NCBI GenBank assembly: GCA_021775965.1
Contig: JAJFGV010000039.1
Coordinates: 1 to 45,472, forward strand
DNA: 45,472 nt
From: Alphaproteobacteria bacterium
Lineage (GTDB): Bacteria; Pseudomonadota; Alphaproteobacteria; Micavibrionales; Micavibrionaceae
Reading direction: 5' to 3'
In this document: positions 15,245 to 23,943 of the stretch, in pieces
Layout: every line of letters starts with the position of its first letter
Position numbering within the stretch: position 1 is the stretch's first letter
Position numbers and translations under genes: made by a program
Notes under the pieces: generated by a model
What the model was told of the DNA's origin: nothing
The model's input: only the letters and a program-made list of their open reading frames with translations
Databases searched by the model: none

Positions 15245-15687
15245 GTTTTTGGTGTTTTGTCTTTCAGGCTTTTTTCTTTTGTGGCCGCAGGCTGGGCTAC
15301 GTTTATTGATCTCATGCCGCCACGGTTTTTCTTGTTTTCCTGGTATTGTTGAATAAGGCCTGCGATGCCCGTTAGTTTTGCAGGTGGTCCGGGTTTGCTT
15401 TCGGGTGTGGCTTTTGCCTCTGTGGCAGGGGCTGCTTCTTCGTGTTCGCCCGCGGCCAAAGCCTTGTACCTTTCCCAGACCTGTTCGGATGGGCTTTCAG
15501 GTTTTTCGGTGTTTTCAGGTTTGTTTATATTCTTGTTGTTAAATTCGACACTTTTGAGATTTATATTTTCCTGTTTTTTACCCATCGTTGTGTACATCAT
15601 GGATGAGCGCTTCTTTTCGCCTGCAAAAGCAGGGTGAAGCGGTAAGGTTAGAATAATAACAAGAATAAGAAGCTTTGTGATTTTCAT
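15226..15687 (-). CDS. Small secreted low-complexity protein, unknown function
   Basis: The 153-residue product has a signal peptide (hydrophobic core LLILVIILTLPLHPAFA, cleavage at about 22). The rest is polar and probably disordered, rich in Lys, Glu, Pro and Asn, with only one helical stretch (LTGIAGLIQQYQENKKNR, about 104-121). I recognise no domain. It overlaps the DUF2007 gene end by 19 bases and is divergent from the GNAT gene across 23 bp. Codon use resembles the neighbours. Confidence 0.7.
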   Translation of the reverse strand: MKITKLLILVIILTLPLHPAFAGEKKRSSMMYTTMGKKQENINLKSVEFNNKNINKPENTEKPESPSEQVWERYKALAAGEHEEAAPATEAKATPESKPGPPAKLTGIAGLIQQYQENKKNRGGMRSINVAQPAATKEKSLKDKTPKTQESAP

Positions 15688-15710
15688 AGGACTCTCTAAT
15701 ATCTAAAGCC

Positions 15711-16229
15711 ATGGTAAGCGAAAATATAGAGATACGCCAGATTGAAAACGGTGAAGCCGATGCGCTTTGGGCGCTGGTGGACGCGCTCGGCCATGCCAAG
15801 GATGTGGATTACTTTGAAAATTGCCTGGCTTTGCAGGAGGAAGGCAAACGTTTGCTGTTTATTGCCTCTATGGATGGGGAAGATGTCGGGTATTGTATTT
15901 TGAACTGGGAGCCGAAATATTCAATGTTTCGCAAGCTGGCTATTCCCGAAATTCAGGATTTGAACGTGTTGCAAGAGCGGCGCAAGCAGGGGATTGGCGG
16001 CGCTATGATTCGTCATTGTGAAGAACTGGCGCAAGGCAAGGGGCATGAGCAGATGGGGATCGGTGTTGGGCTGGATCGGTCTTATGGCGCGGCGCAAAGG
16101 CTCTATACCAAGCTGGGCTATGTTCCTGATGGAAATGGCGTGACATATGAGCGCAAATTGCTGTCTTACGGTGAATCCCGCCCTGTGGACGATAATTTAT
16201 GCCTGATGATGGTGAAAAGCCTGGCTTAA
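15711..16229 (+). CDS. GNAT family N-acetyltransferase
   Basis: Transfers an acetyl group from acetyl-CoA to an unknown amine. In 172 residues the acetyl-CoA pyrophosphate loop is plain: LQERRKQGIGGAMI (Arg91-x2-Gly94-x-Gly96). The preceding strand DLNVLQ and the later YTKLGYVPDGNG (last GNAT motif) also fit. The substrate cannot be told. No ribosome site is seen; TTGTGA (15675-15680), 16 bp, TAATAT (15697-15702) lies eight bases before the ATG, so this may be a leaderless gene. It is not clearly linked to ppdK downstream. Confidence 0.87.
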   Translation: MVSENIEIRQIENGEADALWALVDALGHAKDVDYFENCLALQEEGKRLLFIASMDGEDVGYCILNWEPKYSMFRKLAIPEIQDLNVLQERRKQGIGGAMIRHCEELAQGKGHEQMGIGVGLDRSYGAAQRLYTKLGYVPDGNGVTYERKLLSYGESRPVDDNLCLMMVKSLA

Positions 16230-16272
16230 GGCGTTAATTTTCTTGTGAAAACCGCAGTAAATATGCTAAATC

Positions 16273-16294
16273 ACGCTAGTATCAAGCGTTTTTT
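16273..16294 (+). terminator. Weak possible terminator between the GNAT and ppdK genes
   Basis: A five-base-pair stem (ACGCT 16273-16277 / AGCGT 16285-16289) with a seven-base loop runs into six T. It is short and could be chance. Confidence 0.3.
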
Positions 16295-16315
16295 AGCCAT
16301 GAGGAGAGGTCGTGC

Positions 16316-19048
16316 ATGAGCAAATGGGTTTATAGTTTCGGGGCGGATCACAATGAAGGTGATACGACCATGCGCAATCTTCTGGGTGGGAAGGGTTCCA
16401 ACTTGGCCGAAATGGCCTCGCTTGGCTTGCCGGTGCCGCCAGGGTTTACCATCACAACAGAGGTTTGTACCCATTACTACGATAACGCCGAGTCTTACCC
16501 TGCGGAGTTGACCGATCAGGTTGAGGCGGCTCTGGCCCAGATCGAACAATCCATGGATATGAAGTTTGGTGATGCCGACAATCCATTGCTGGTGTCTGTG
16601 CGTTCTGGCGCGCGTGTGTCGATGCCGGGGATGATGGATACGGTTCTCAATCTTGGTTTGAATGATGAAACAGTAGCTGGACTGGCGAAGCAGTCGGGCG
16701 ATCCACGTTTTGCCTGGGATTCATATCGGCGTTTTGTTCAGATGTATGGTGATGTTGTGCTGGGCGTTGATCACCACGACTTTGAAGATGTGATTGATAC
16801 ACATAAGCGTGACAATGGGATTACACAGGATACGGATGTTACGGCCGAAGGCTGGCAGGAGATTGTCGGTGAATATAAGGCGCTGGTGGAAAAAGAGCTT
16901 GGCAAGCCGTTCCCGTCTGATCCGAAAGAGCAGCTTTGGGGTGCGATCGGGGCGGTGTTCAGTTCCTGGATGGTGCCGCGCGCGGTGACGTACAGAAAGA
17001 TTCATGAAATTCCAGCCGATTGGGGTACAGCCGTAAACGTGCAATCGATGGTCTTTGGAAATATGGGCGAGGACTGCGCGACTGGCGTGGCGTTTACGCG
17101 TGACCCGTCAACGGGTGAGAATTATTTCTACGGCGAATATTTGATTAATGCACAAGGTGAAGATGTTGTTGCCGGTATCCGCACGCCGCAATCGTTGACC
17201 AAATATGGTCGTGAGCGCGAAGGCAGTAATTTGCCGTCGATGGAAGAGTCGATGCCGGATGTGTTCGGGCAGTTGGATGATGTGCGTTTGCGTTTGGAAA
17301 AACATTACCGCGACGTGCAGGATCTGGAATTCACTGTGCAAAAGGGCAAGCTGTTTATGCTTCAGACTCGCGCCGGGAAACGCACGGCCAAAGCGGCGCT
17401 TAAGATTGCTGTTGATATGGTGGAAGAAGATTTAGTTACACAAGAAGAGGCGTTGCTACGCGTTGACCCGCAAAGTCTGGATCAGTTGTTGCACCCGACG
17501 TTAGATCCGAAAGCGAGCAAGAATATTATTGCCAAAGGTCTGCCGGCTTCGCCTGGCGCGGCGAGTGGTAAAATTGTTTTTACGGCTGATGAGGCCGAGA
17601 CAAAAAGTCATGCAGGCGAGAGCGTTATTCTTTGCCGTCAGGAAACATCACCCGAAGATATTCACGGCATGTATGCGGCAGCCGGGATTTTGACCTCGCG
17701 CGGTGGGATGACATCGCATGCCGCGGTTGTGGCGCGCGGGATGGGAAAGCCTTGTGTCGCTGGCGCCGGTGAGCTGCACATTGATGCGAAGGCGCGGATG
17801 ATCCGTGTTGGTGAGCATAACATCAAGGAAGGCGATATTCTGACGATTGATGGTTCAACCGGTGAAGTTATTTTGGGTGCGGTCGCGACCATCCAGCCGG
17901 AAATGTCCGGTGATTTCGGTATACTCATGGAATGGGCCGATGAACGTCGTCGTATGGCTGTGCGCACCAATGCGGAGACACCGTTGGATGCCAAAACGGC
18001 TGTGGATTTTGGCGCTGAAGGGATTGGGCTGTGTCGGACCGAGCATATGTTCTTTGAGGCCTCGCGCATTCAAAATGTGCGGGAGATGATTTTTGCGACC
18101 AAGGAAGAGGCGCGCCGCGTCGCGCTCGATAAATTATTGCCCGAGCAGCGCAGTGATTTTGTGGAGTTGTTTAAGATTATGACCGGGCTGCCGATTACAG
18201 TGCGTTTGCTTGATCCGCCTTTGCATGAATTTTTGCCGCATGAGGAAGCTGATATAGATCAGTTCGCAGCAACAGCCGGTATTGATCCAGAAGTTGTGCG
18301 TCGGCGTCTGGATGATCTGAAAGAGGCGAATCCGATGCTTGGTCACAGGGGCGTTCGCCTGGGGATCACTTATCCCGAGATTTACGAGATGCAGGCGCGC
18401 GCGATTTTTGAGGCGGCTGTTGAGGTTGCAGAGAAAGAAGGCGATAGCGTTCTACCCGAGATTATGATCCCGCTGGTGGCGACACGTAAAGAGCTCTCGA
18501 TGATGCGTGAGGTGGTGGATCGTACAGCCGCCGCCGTGTTCCAGGAAAAAGGGAAGTCCGTCAATTACATTGTAGGCACGATGATTGAGCTGCCGCGCGC
18601 GGCGCTGACGGCGAATGAAATTGCGCAAAGTGCGGATTTCTTTAGCTTTGGTACCAATGATTTAACCCAGACCACCTTGGGTATGAGCCGTGATGATGCG
18701 TCGAGTTTTCTTCCAGCCTATGTTGGCCATGGAATATTCGAGCGCGACCCGTTTGCGTCGCTGGATGTTGATGGGGTCGGGCGTTTGATTAGCGTCGCTG
18801 TTCATGGCGGCCGTCAAACCAACCCGAATATCAAGCTCGGTATTTGCGGGGAGCATGGCGGCGATCCGGCGTCCATTGCATTTTGTGAACAGGTGGGGCT
18901 GGATTATGTATCGTGTTCGCCTTACCGTGTGCCGATTGCTAAGCTGGCGGCGGCGCAATCAGCGATCAAGGAGGGGCAGAGGCTCGCCAGTTCGGGGGCT
19001 GTCCCTTTTCAAGGTAAAAAAGGCCAAAAATTAGCCGCAGCGGAGTAA
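16316..19048 (+). CDS. ppdK: Pyruvate, phosphate dikinase
   Basis: Interconverts pyruvate, ATP and phosphate with phosphoenolpyruvate, AMP and pyrophosphate, linking glycolysis and gluconeogenesis. The 910-residue enzyme has the N-terminal ATP-grasp domain (GGKGSNLAEMASLGLPVPPG at about 24-43), the phosphohistidine domain with RGGMTSHAAVVARG (catalytic His468), and the C-terminal TIM barrel with FGTNDLTQTTLG and CSPYRVPIAKLAAAQ. It is slightly longer than the usual 875-890. GAGGAG precedes the ATG. A 49-codon membrane protein gene follows five bases after the stop. Confidence 0.98.
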   Translation: MSKWVYSFGADHNEGDTTMRNLLGGKGSNLAEMASLGLPVPPGFTITTEVCTHYYDNAESYPAELTDQVEAALAQIEQSMDMKFGDADNPLLVSVRSGARVSMPGMMDTVLNLGLNDETVAGLAKQSGDPRFAWDSYRRFVQMYGDVVLGVDHHDFEDVIDTHKRDNGITQDTDVTAEGWQEIVGEYKALVEKELGKPFPSDPKEQLWGAIGAVFSSWMVPRAVTYRKIHEIPADWGTAVNVQSMVFGNMGEDCATGVAFTRDPSTGENYFYGEYLINAQGEDVVAGIRTPQSLTKYGREREGSNLPSMEESMPDVFGQLDDVRLRLEKHYRDVQDLEFTVQKGKLFMLQTRAGKRTAKAALKIAVDMVEEDLVTQEEALLRVDPQSLDQLLHPTLDPKASKNIIAKGLPASPGAASGKIVFTADEAETKSHAGESVILCRQETSPEDIHGMYAAAGILTSRGGMTSHAAVVARGMGKPCVAGAGELHIDAKARMIRVGEHNIKEGDILTIDGSTGEVILGAVATIQPEMSGDFGILMEWADERRRMAVRTNAETPLDAKTAVDFGAEGIGLCRTEHMFFEASRIQNVREMIFATKEEARRVALDKLLPEQRSDFVELFKIMTGLPITVRLLDPPLHEFLPHEEADIDQFAATAGIDPEVVRRRLDDLKEANPMLGHRGVRLGITYPEIYEMQARAIFEAAVEVAEKEGDSVLPEIMIPLVATRKELSMMREVVDRTAAAVFQEKGKSVNYIVGTMIELPRAALTANEIAQSADFFSFGTNDLTQTTLGMSRDDASSFLPAYVGHGIFERDPFASLDVDGVGRLISVAVHGGRQTNPNIKLGICGEHGGDPASIAFCEQVGLDYVSCSPYRVPIAKLAAAQSAIKEGQRLASSGAVPFQGKKGQKLAAAE

Positions 19049-19053
19049 GAAAA

Positions 19054-19203
19054 ATGGAAGACAAAAAACCTAAAGATGATAATAAGACCTTTGATATGTA
19101 TCATATCTTCAGCCGCTGGGATTTGCTGTTGGCGATTGCCTTTATTGTCGGGCTACTGATTTATATTCTGTATCTGGTCTTTTCAAAGAGTGGCGTTGCT
19201 TAA
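19054..19203 (+). CDS. Small single-span membrane protein, unknown
   Basis: A 49-residue ORF beginning five bases after the ppdK stop; GGAG of its ribosome site overlaps the end of ppdK. It reads as a charged N-terminus (MEDKKPKDDNKTFD), then HIFSRWDL, one clear membrane helix (about 25-43, LLAIAFIVGLLIYILYLVF) and a short SKSGVA tail. Its TAA overlaps the convergent ygfZ stop as TTAA. Conserved position behind ppdK would support a role with that enzyme; I know no family. Confidence 0.65.
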   Translation: MEDKKPKDDNKTFDMYHIFSRWDLLLAIAFIVGLLIYILYLVFSKSGVA

Positions 19204-19892
19204 GTCTCTCTAACCAACGCCAATCCAATATCACCACAACTTGAGCGGAGTTCAGCTTTATCAGGCAGGGCGTTCAGCTGTACAGTTTGTAGGTGTTTCT
19301 TACCTAGACCTCTGTGATGCATACGGGCGGTGAGTTCTTGTCCGACATAGCAGCCTTTCTCATACGACACGCCGTTCCATTTTTCGATGTTGGCTTCGTC
19401 CAGTGTTGATTTTTCTGGGATCATGTCGCGGCTGCCGTCTGGGATGCCGAGGGTGATGCGGTGGCAGTCCCATTCATCAAATGGTTTTTCTTCGAGGCCG
19501 TTTGGTTTTTCAAAGCTGCGATAACCCATTTCCGGATTGCGTGGGTCGGGATAACCCGGGGCGTTTTGGTTGCCAAAGATTGCATAGACAGGAACGCTTT
19601 CTTCTACCGAGATTTGTACATCGGCGTGCAGGCGGTATTTGTTGAGGCGCTCGAATAAATCCTGCGCCCGCTCACCGTCCTCGCATTCGAGAAGAGTGAA
19701 GCTATCGCCCTCAGTTACAAAAAAATCATGGAGGAATTTTCCTTGTGGCGTGAGCAGGCAGGCATATAGCGCTTTGCCTGGTTCTAGCTTTTCAATGTCA
19801 TTGGTGATGAGGCCCTGCAGGAAATCATGGCGGTCCGGCCCCTCAAGATGAATCAGGCCACGGTTCGGAAGTTTTGTAAAGAAGGAATCCAT
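19200..19892 (-). CDS. ygfZ: YgfZ/GcvT-like folate-binding protein (Fe-S cluster maintenance), short form
   Basis: Tetrahydrofolate-binding protein that supports iron-sulfur enzymes and tRNA modification. The hallmark YEKGCYVGQELTARMHHRG lies at 177-195 (conserved Cys181). The N-terminus LIHLEGPDRHDFLQGLITND also fits. At 230 residues it is shorter than the 270-330 usual; the reading stops at GLALVRET, where relatives normally carry about 30-40 more residues of the C-terminal barrel. No obvious frameshift remnant was seen downstream, where the ppdK operon ends. Probably functional but trimmed. Confidence 0.9.
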   Translation of the reverse strand: MDSFFTKLPNRGLIHLEGPDRHDFLQGLITNDIEKLEPGKALYACLLTPQGKFLHDFFVTEGDSFTLLECEDGERAQDLFERLNKYRLHADVQISVEESVPVYAIFGNQNAPGYPDPRNPEMGYRSFEKPNGLEEKPFDEWDCHRITLGIPDGSRDMIPEKSTLDEANIEKWNGVSYEKGCYVGQELTARMHHRGLGKKHLQTVQLNALPDKAELRSSCGDIGLALVRET

Positions 19893-19907
19893 AAAAGGAA
19901 ACCTATA

Positions 19908-20444
19908 TCATTCATTCAGATTGTCAAAATCGCCAGCCTTGTGGTCATTTTTCTTTTTCATTTTACCGGACGAGCCGTATTCATCGCGGGTAGCGACGTG
20001 GTGACGGTGATAATTCATCTTGGCTTCTTCAGAGACATCATAGGGAACAAACTTTGTGCGTTCCCATCCTTTGGCCAGCATGCAGGTTTCGAAATCGTGG
20101 TAATCGCTGTGTTCGGCGAGTAAATGTCCCATGCGCTCGGGCTCGTCCCAGCCATCGGCTTCGGTATCGTAGTCCGGATCAAGCACGCGTCCATTGGTAT
20201 CAGTTGGAATAGCGCCCTTGAGTGAGCCTAGATGCTCAAGCTCGCGCAATTCAGTCACGCAGCGGGAAATATCGCGGTTGAGGACCTGTTGTGCTTTCGG
20301 TCCGCGCAGCCAGGTGGCGGAAGACGCACTGACCCTTTGCCAGTACTGGCTATTATCAATATCTCTTTTGGGCTCAGTGTTGCAGGCGGAAAGGCCCAGC
20401 AGAACTGTTAAGCCAAGAATGACAGGGGCGCGTTTGATTTGCAT
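19908..20444 (-). CDS. Putative lipoprotein, unknown function
   Basis: The 178-residue product has a lipoprotein signal ending in a lipobox LSAC (Cys21). The mature part is hydrophilic with two cysteines near 62 and 121 (ISRCVTELREL, FETCMLAKGWERTKFVPYD), then a charged Lys/His/Asp tail. The segment 'C-M-x-x-K-G-W' recalls small alphaproteobacterial lipoproteins without known role. It lies 15 bp upstream of ygfZ and may be cotranscribed with it. Confidence 0.8.
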   Translation of the reverse strand: MQIKRAPVILGLTVLLGLSACNTEPKRDIDNSQYWQRVSASSATWLRGPKAQQVLNRDISRCVTELRELEHLGSLKGAIPTDTNGRVLDPDYDTEADGWDEPERMGHLLAEHSDYHDFETCMLAKGWERTKFVPYDVSEEAKMNYHRHHVATRDEYGSSGKMKKKNDHKAGDFDNLNE

Positions 20445-20522
20445 GAAATTATCTTAGAAGTCAGTTGAACACATAGTTACCTACGAATCATAGCAAGAGA
20501 GTGGCGCTGGCTCAATGGCGAT

Positions 20523-22331
20523 TTACGGGGTTTTCTGATCCATCCACCATGTTTCCAGCACCATGCCGTAAAGTGGGATATTTTCCGGGTGGTTGATGGG
20601 GTCCCAATAGGCCACATAGTCCTTGCCGGCGTAATAAAGCGGGATCATGTAATGACCGTGGGTGAGAATACGGTCGAGTGCCCGCACATGGGCGACAAGG
20701 CTTTCGCGGCTTTTGGCGTTGGCGATGGACTGGGATATCGAATCAATAGCCTCGCTGCAGATGCCGGCGAAATTCCAGCGGGCGGGTTCTTTGGCTGCAT
20801 CACAACCCCAGTACAGGATTTGTTCTGTGCCGGGAGAGAGGGATGAACGCCAGAAATAAAGCGTCATATCGAAGTCATATTCATTAAGGCGGCCGCGATA
20901 GGCTGCGGAATCAAGAACGCGAATGGTCGGCGTGATGCCCATTTTTTCAAGAGCACGTTTGAAATGTAAAGTAAGTTTTTCATCGCCCGGTGCGCCGAGC
21001 AGGATTTCAAAATGCAGAGGCTGTCCGTCTTTCATGCGCTTGCCGTTTTCGACGACCCATCCGGCTTCTTTGAGCAGCGCGTCGGCAGTGCGCATATTGG
21101 CGCGGATTTGCTCGGGGCCCGTAGAGACTGGGGCTTTGTAGGTCGGGCCGAAAACTTCAGGGGGGAGCACATCGCCCCAGGCTTGCAGCACGCCTTGTTG
21201 CATTTCATCAGGCTCGCCTGTGGCGGCAAGTTCTGAATTGGGGAAGAAACTTTCGATGCGTTTGTATTGGCCGTGGAAAAGATTTTCATTGGCCCATTCG
21301 AAATCAAACAGCAAATCGAACGCTTTGCGTACACGAATGTCATCAAAGGGTGCGCGCCGGGTGTTAAAGATAAAAGCCCGCACACGTTCCGGGCGACCAT
21401 GGGTAAGAGAATCTAGTTTTACTTTTTGCTCGCGTGCAGCAGGGAAGTCGTAAGAGCTGGCCCAGCGCCCGGCATCCCATTCGCGGCGTAAGTTCGTATT
21501 GCCGGTTTTAAACGCTTCGAATGCCACGCCATCATCGCGGTAATATTCATAGACGATGCGTTCGAAGTTGTGGTGGCCGACATTGGTGAGGAGGTCTGCG
21601 GCCCAGTAATCGGGAACACGTTCATAGACAATACGGCGGCCGGGATCAAATTCAACGATACGATACGGACCGTTTAATAAAGGTTTGTCGAGTGTGGTCG
21701 AATCGAAAGGTTTGCCTTGTTCCGCGCGTGCCGCCCAGTATTTTTTTGATAGCACCGGCATCATCGCGATAATCATCGCTGTTTCCTGATCATAGCCTTC
21801 ACCAAAACTGAAATGGATAACGGTTTTGCCACGTTTTTCAACGCTTTCGACCAGGCGGTAAATGTTGCGCATGTTGGGGCGCCCGTGATCGCGCAGGGTT
21901 TCAAAGGAAAAAATCACATCGTCAGCGGTGATCGGGCTGCCGTCATGGAAACACGCATCGGTGTTGAGATCGATGGTGATGGAGGATCGATCCTCGGGCA
22001 CCACGGCCTTTTTGGCGATGAGCGGATACATCGTGAAGGGTTCGTCCCAGACCCGGGCCATCAGGCGGTCATAGGTTAGATTAAGGCCTTTGGCGGCTTT
22101 GCCCTTGATGGAATAGGGGTTCAGCGTGTCAAACGTGCCGATTTCCGCGATGCGCAGCGTGCCACCTTTGGGGGAGTCCGGGTTGGCGTAATCAATATGG
22201 GTGGCCTCAGTGTTATATTTAGGCTTGCCATGCATGGCCAAACCGGAATATTGGTTCTCGGTCTCTTGCGCCATGGAAGTGGTGGCGGAAAGAGTGAAGA
22301 GAATTAGAAAAAATAAAGATCTATAAAGCAT
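20523..22331 (-). CDS. Family 5 periplasmic peptide-binding protein, YejA-like
   Basis: Solute-binding protein of an ABC importer for peptides or microcin C-like compounds. The protein of 602 residues has a signal peptide (MLYRSLFFLILFTLSATTSM, cleavage after SMA at about 21) and SBP_bac_5 features: KGGTLRIAEIGTFDTLNPYS near 53-72, DDVIFSFETLRDHG, and the C-terminal YYAGKDYVAYWDP with HPENIPLYG typical of YejA. The start is ATG 22331; the longer frame begins at TTG 22388. That ATG shares CATG with the start of the divergent macro gene. TTGGAA, 17 bp, TATCAC ends seven bases before it, hinting at a leaderless mRNA. No permease or ATPase genes are present in the window. Confidence 0.9.
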   Translation of the reverse strand: MLYRSLFFLILFTLSATTSMAQETENQYSGLAMHGKPKYNTEATHIDYANPDSPKGGTLRIAEIGTFDTLNPYSIKGKAAKGLNLTYDRLMARVWDEPFTMYPLIAKKAVVPEDRSSITIDLNTDACFHDGSPITADDVIFSFETLRDHGRPNMRNIYRLVESVEKRGKTVIHFSFGEGYDQETAMIIAMMPVLSKKYWAARAEQGKPFDSTTLDKPLLNGPYRIVEFDPGRRIVYERVPDYWAADLLTNVGHHNFERIVYEYYRDDGVAFEAFKTGNTNLRREWDAGRWASSYDFPAAREQKVKLDSLTHGRPERVRAFIFNTRRAPFDDIRVRKAFDLLFDFEWANENLFHGQYKRIESFFPNSELAATGEPDEMQQGVLQAWGDVLPPEVFGPTYKAPVSTGPEQIRANMRTADALLKEAGWVVENGKRMKDGQPLHFEILLGAPGDEKLTLHFKRALEKMGITPTIRVLDSAAYRGRLNEYDFDMTLYFWRSSLSPGTEQILYWGCDAAKEPARWNFAGICSEAIDSISQSIANAKSRESLVAHVRALDRILTHGHYMIPLYYAGKDYVAYWDPINHPENIPLYGMVLETWWMDQKTP

Positions 22332-22893
22332 GGATATAGTGATACCAGAGCAACGCAAGCGTTCCAACCCTCTTTTGGGTCGGGTCAAGCTTGTACAGGG
22401 GAGTATTGCCGAGCAGGATGTGGATGCGATTATATCGTTGATCCCACAGAACCTCGAATATCGCGGTGTTATTAATGAGGCGCTCCTGAAAGCTGCGGGA
22501 GAACAGCTTGATCAGTTTGTTCTGGAGAATGTTTATAAACCACGCGTGGGGGATGTTTATGCCATGCCGGGTTTTGGTTTGCCGTCTGAGCATGTCCTTT
22601 TTGGCATTACGCCGGACTGGCGTAATGATTTTGATCGTGAGGATGGACATTTGCTAAGTGTTTTGCGCAAAACACTTGAGCTGGCCAGGAGGATGGGCTT
22701 GCAAAAAATTGCGCTGCCGCCGCTGGCTTCGGGGCGTAATGGTTTTCCCAAGCGCCGCGCGGCCCGTTTGATTGTGCAGGCGATTGAAGATCGGCTCGAC
22801 GAAGATTTCGAAGAGATTCGTATTGCCTGTATTGCCGATAGCACGATGAGAACGTTTGAAGAGCGTCTGCGGGCTATTGGCTGGAGTGCTTAG
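22330..22893 (+). CDS. Macro domain protein
   Basis: Macro domains bind ADP-ribose and often remove it from proteins or metabolites. The 187 residues show VKLVQGSIAEQDVDAIISLI (about 19-38), INEALLKAAGEQL, RVGDVYAMPGFGLP and the phosphate-binding LPPLASGRNGFPKRRAARLI (about 130-149). The usual VNAAN-GGGV loop is altered to ISLIPQNLEYRGVIN, so the asparagine used in deacetylation/hydrolysis is not in its normal context. The ATG overlaps the start codon of the divergent YejA-like gene. It overlaps the adenosine kinase gene by four bases at the stops. Confidence 0.87.
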   Translation: MDIVIPEQRKRSNPLLGRVKLVQGSIAEQDVDAIISLIPQNLEYRGVINEALLKAAGEQLDQFVLENVYKPRVGDVYAMPGFGLPSEHVLFGITPDWRNDFDREDGHLLSVLRKTLELARRMGLQKIALPPLASGRNGFPKRRAARLIVQAIEDRLDEDFEEIRIACIADSTMRTFEERLRAIGWSA

Positions 22894-23897
22894 GCCGCTT
22901 TTTGTAGAAAATCAGCTAGCGTTACTTCCGGCCTTGGGCCGATATGGCTGATGACTTCAGCAGCGGCAATGGCACCTAGTTTGGCGCATTTTTCCAGATC
23001 CATACTCTCCGTAAAGCCGTAGAGGAAGCCAGCCGCGAATTGGTCACCAGCACCGGTGGTGTCGACGATTTTGTCGACAGGTTCGGCGGCTACAGAAATT
23101 TCTTTGCCATCGGAGATTACCATCGCGCCTTTTTCACCGCGTGTCAGAACGGCGATTTCAACATTTTTGCTAACGGCGTTTTTGGCGTCATCAAAATTGT
23201 CCTGCATGAACAGGGATTTTATTTCGTCTTCATTGGCAAAAAGAATATCGACATGGTTTTCGACCAGGTTCAGGAAATCACTGCGGTGACGATCAACGCA
23301 GAACGGGTCTGACAGGCTGAGTGCAACGCGGTGTCCGGCAGCATGGGCGGCTTCGGCGGCGGCGGCGAAAGCCTGTTTGGCCAACTCGCGGTCAAAAAGG
23401 TAGCCTTCAAGATACGTGATATGTGCTGAGGCAATTAGGTTCGTATCAATATCATTGGGGCTGAGCTCGGAGCTGGCACCTAGAAATGTATTCATGGTGC
23501 GGTCGGCATCCGGCGTGACAAGGATGAGGCAGCGTCCGGTGGCAGAGCCCATCGCCAAAGGCTGGGTGTCAAATTGCAGGCCGAGGGAACGGATGTCGTG
23601 TTGGAACACTTCGCCGAGCTGGTCTTCGGCAACTTTGGCGATGAGAGCGCCCTTGCCACCAAAGGAAGCAAAGCCGGCCATGGTGTTGCCCGCGGAGCCG
23701 CCGGATGTTTCAACGCCAGGGCCCATAAAGCTGTAGAGTTCAACGGCGCGGGATTCGTCGATCAGGGTCATCGCCCCTTTTTCCATACCGTTCTCCTCTT
23801 TTTGTTCGGCGATAAATTCGTCCGTGGTGTGGGAGATCACGTCAACGAGGGCATTTCCAACGGCGACAACGCCTAGCGTGGGTTCTGACATATTCAT
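22890..23897 (-). CDS. Adenosine kinase, PfkB family
   Basis: Phosphorylates adenosine (alphaproteobacterial type) with ATP. The 335-residue protein has the first PfkB signature region GGSAGNTMAGFASFGGKGAL (about 66-85) and the second, VDTTGAGDQFAAGF (Asp285 as catalytic base with an intact Gly-Ala-Gly anion hole). NEDEIKSLF and LTRGEKGAM also fit. AAGGA precedes the start; ATG 23897 or ATG 23891 are both possible. Sugar specificity (adenosine rather than fructose or ribose) rests on overall resemblance. Next to a macro domain gene and near a ribokinase-like gene. Confidence 0.88.
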   Translation of the reverse strand: MNMSEPTLGVVAVGNALVDVISHTTDEFIAEQKEENGMEKGAMTLIDESRAVELYSFMGPGVETSGGSAGNTMAGFASFGGKGALIAKVAEDQLGEVFQHDIRSLGLQFDTQPLAMGSATGRCLILVTPDADRTMNTFLGASSELSPNDIDTNLIASAHITYLEGYLFDRELAKQAFAAAAEAAHAAGHRVALSLSDPFCVDRHRSDFLNLVENHVDILFANEDEIKSLFMQDNFDDAKNAVSKNVEIAVLTRGEKGAMVISDGKEISVAAEPVDKIVDTTGAGDQFAAGFLYGFTESMDLEKCAKLGAIAAAEVISHIGPRPEVTLADFLQKAA

Positions 23898-23943
23898 TAT
23901 TCCTTGTTTGATTCGAAAGACTATGTTTTATCCTTACAGAATT

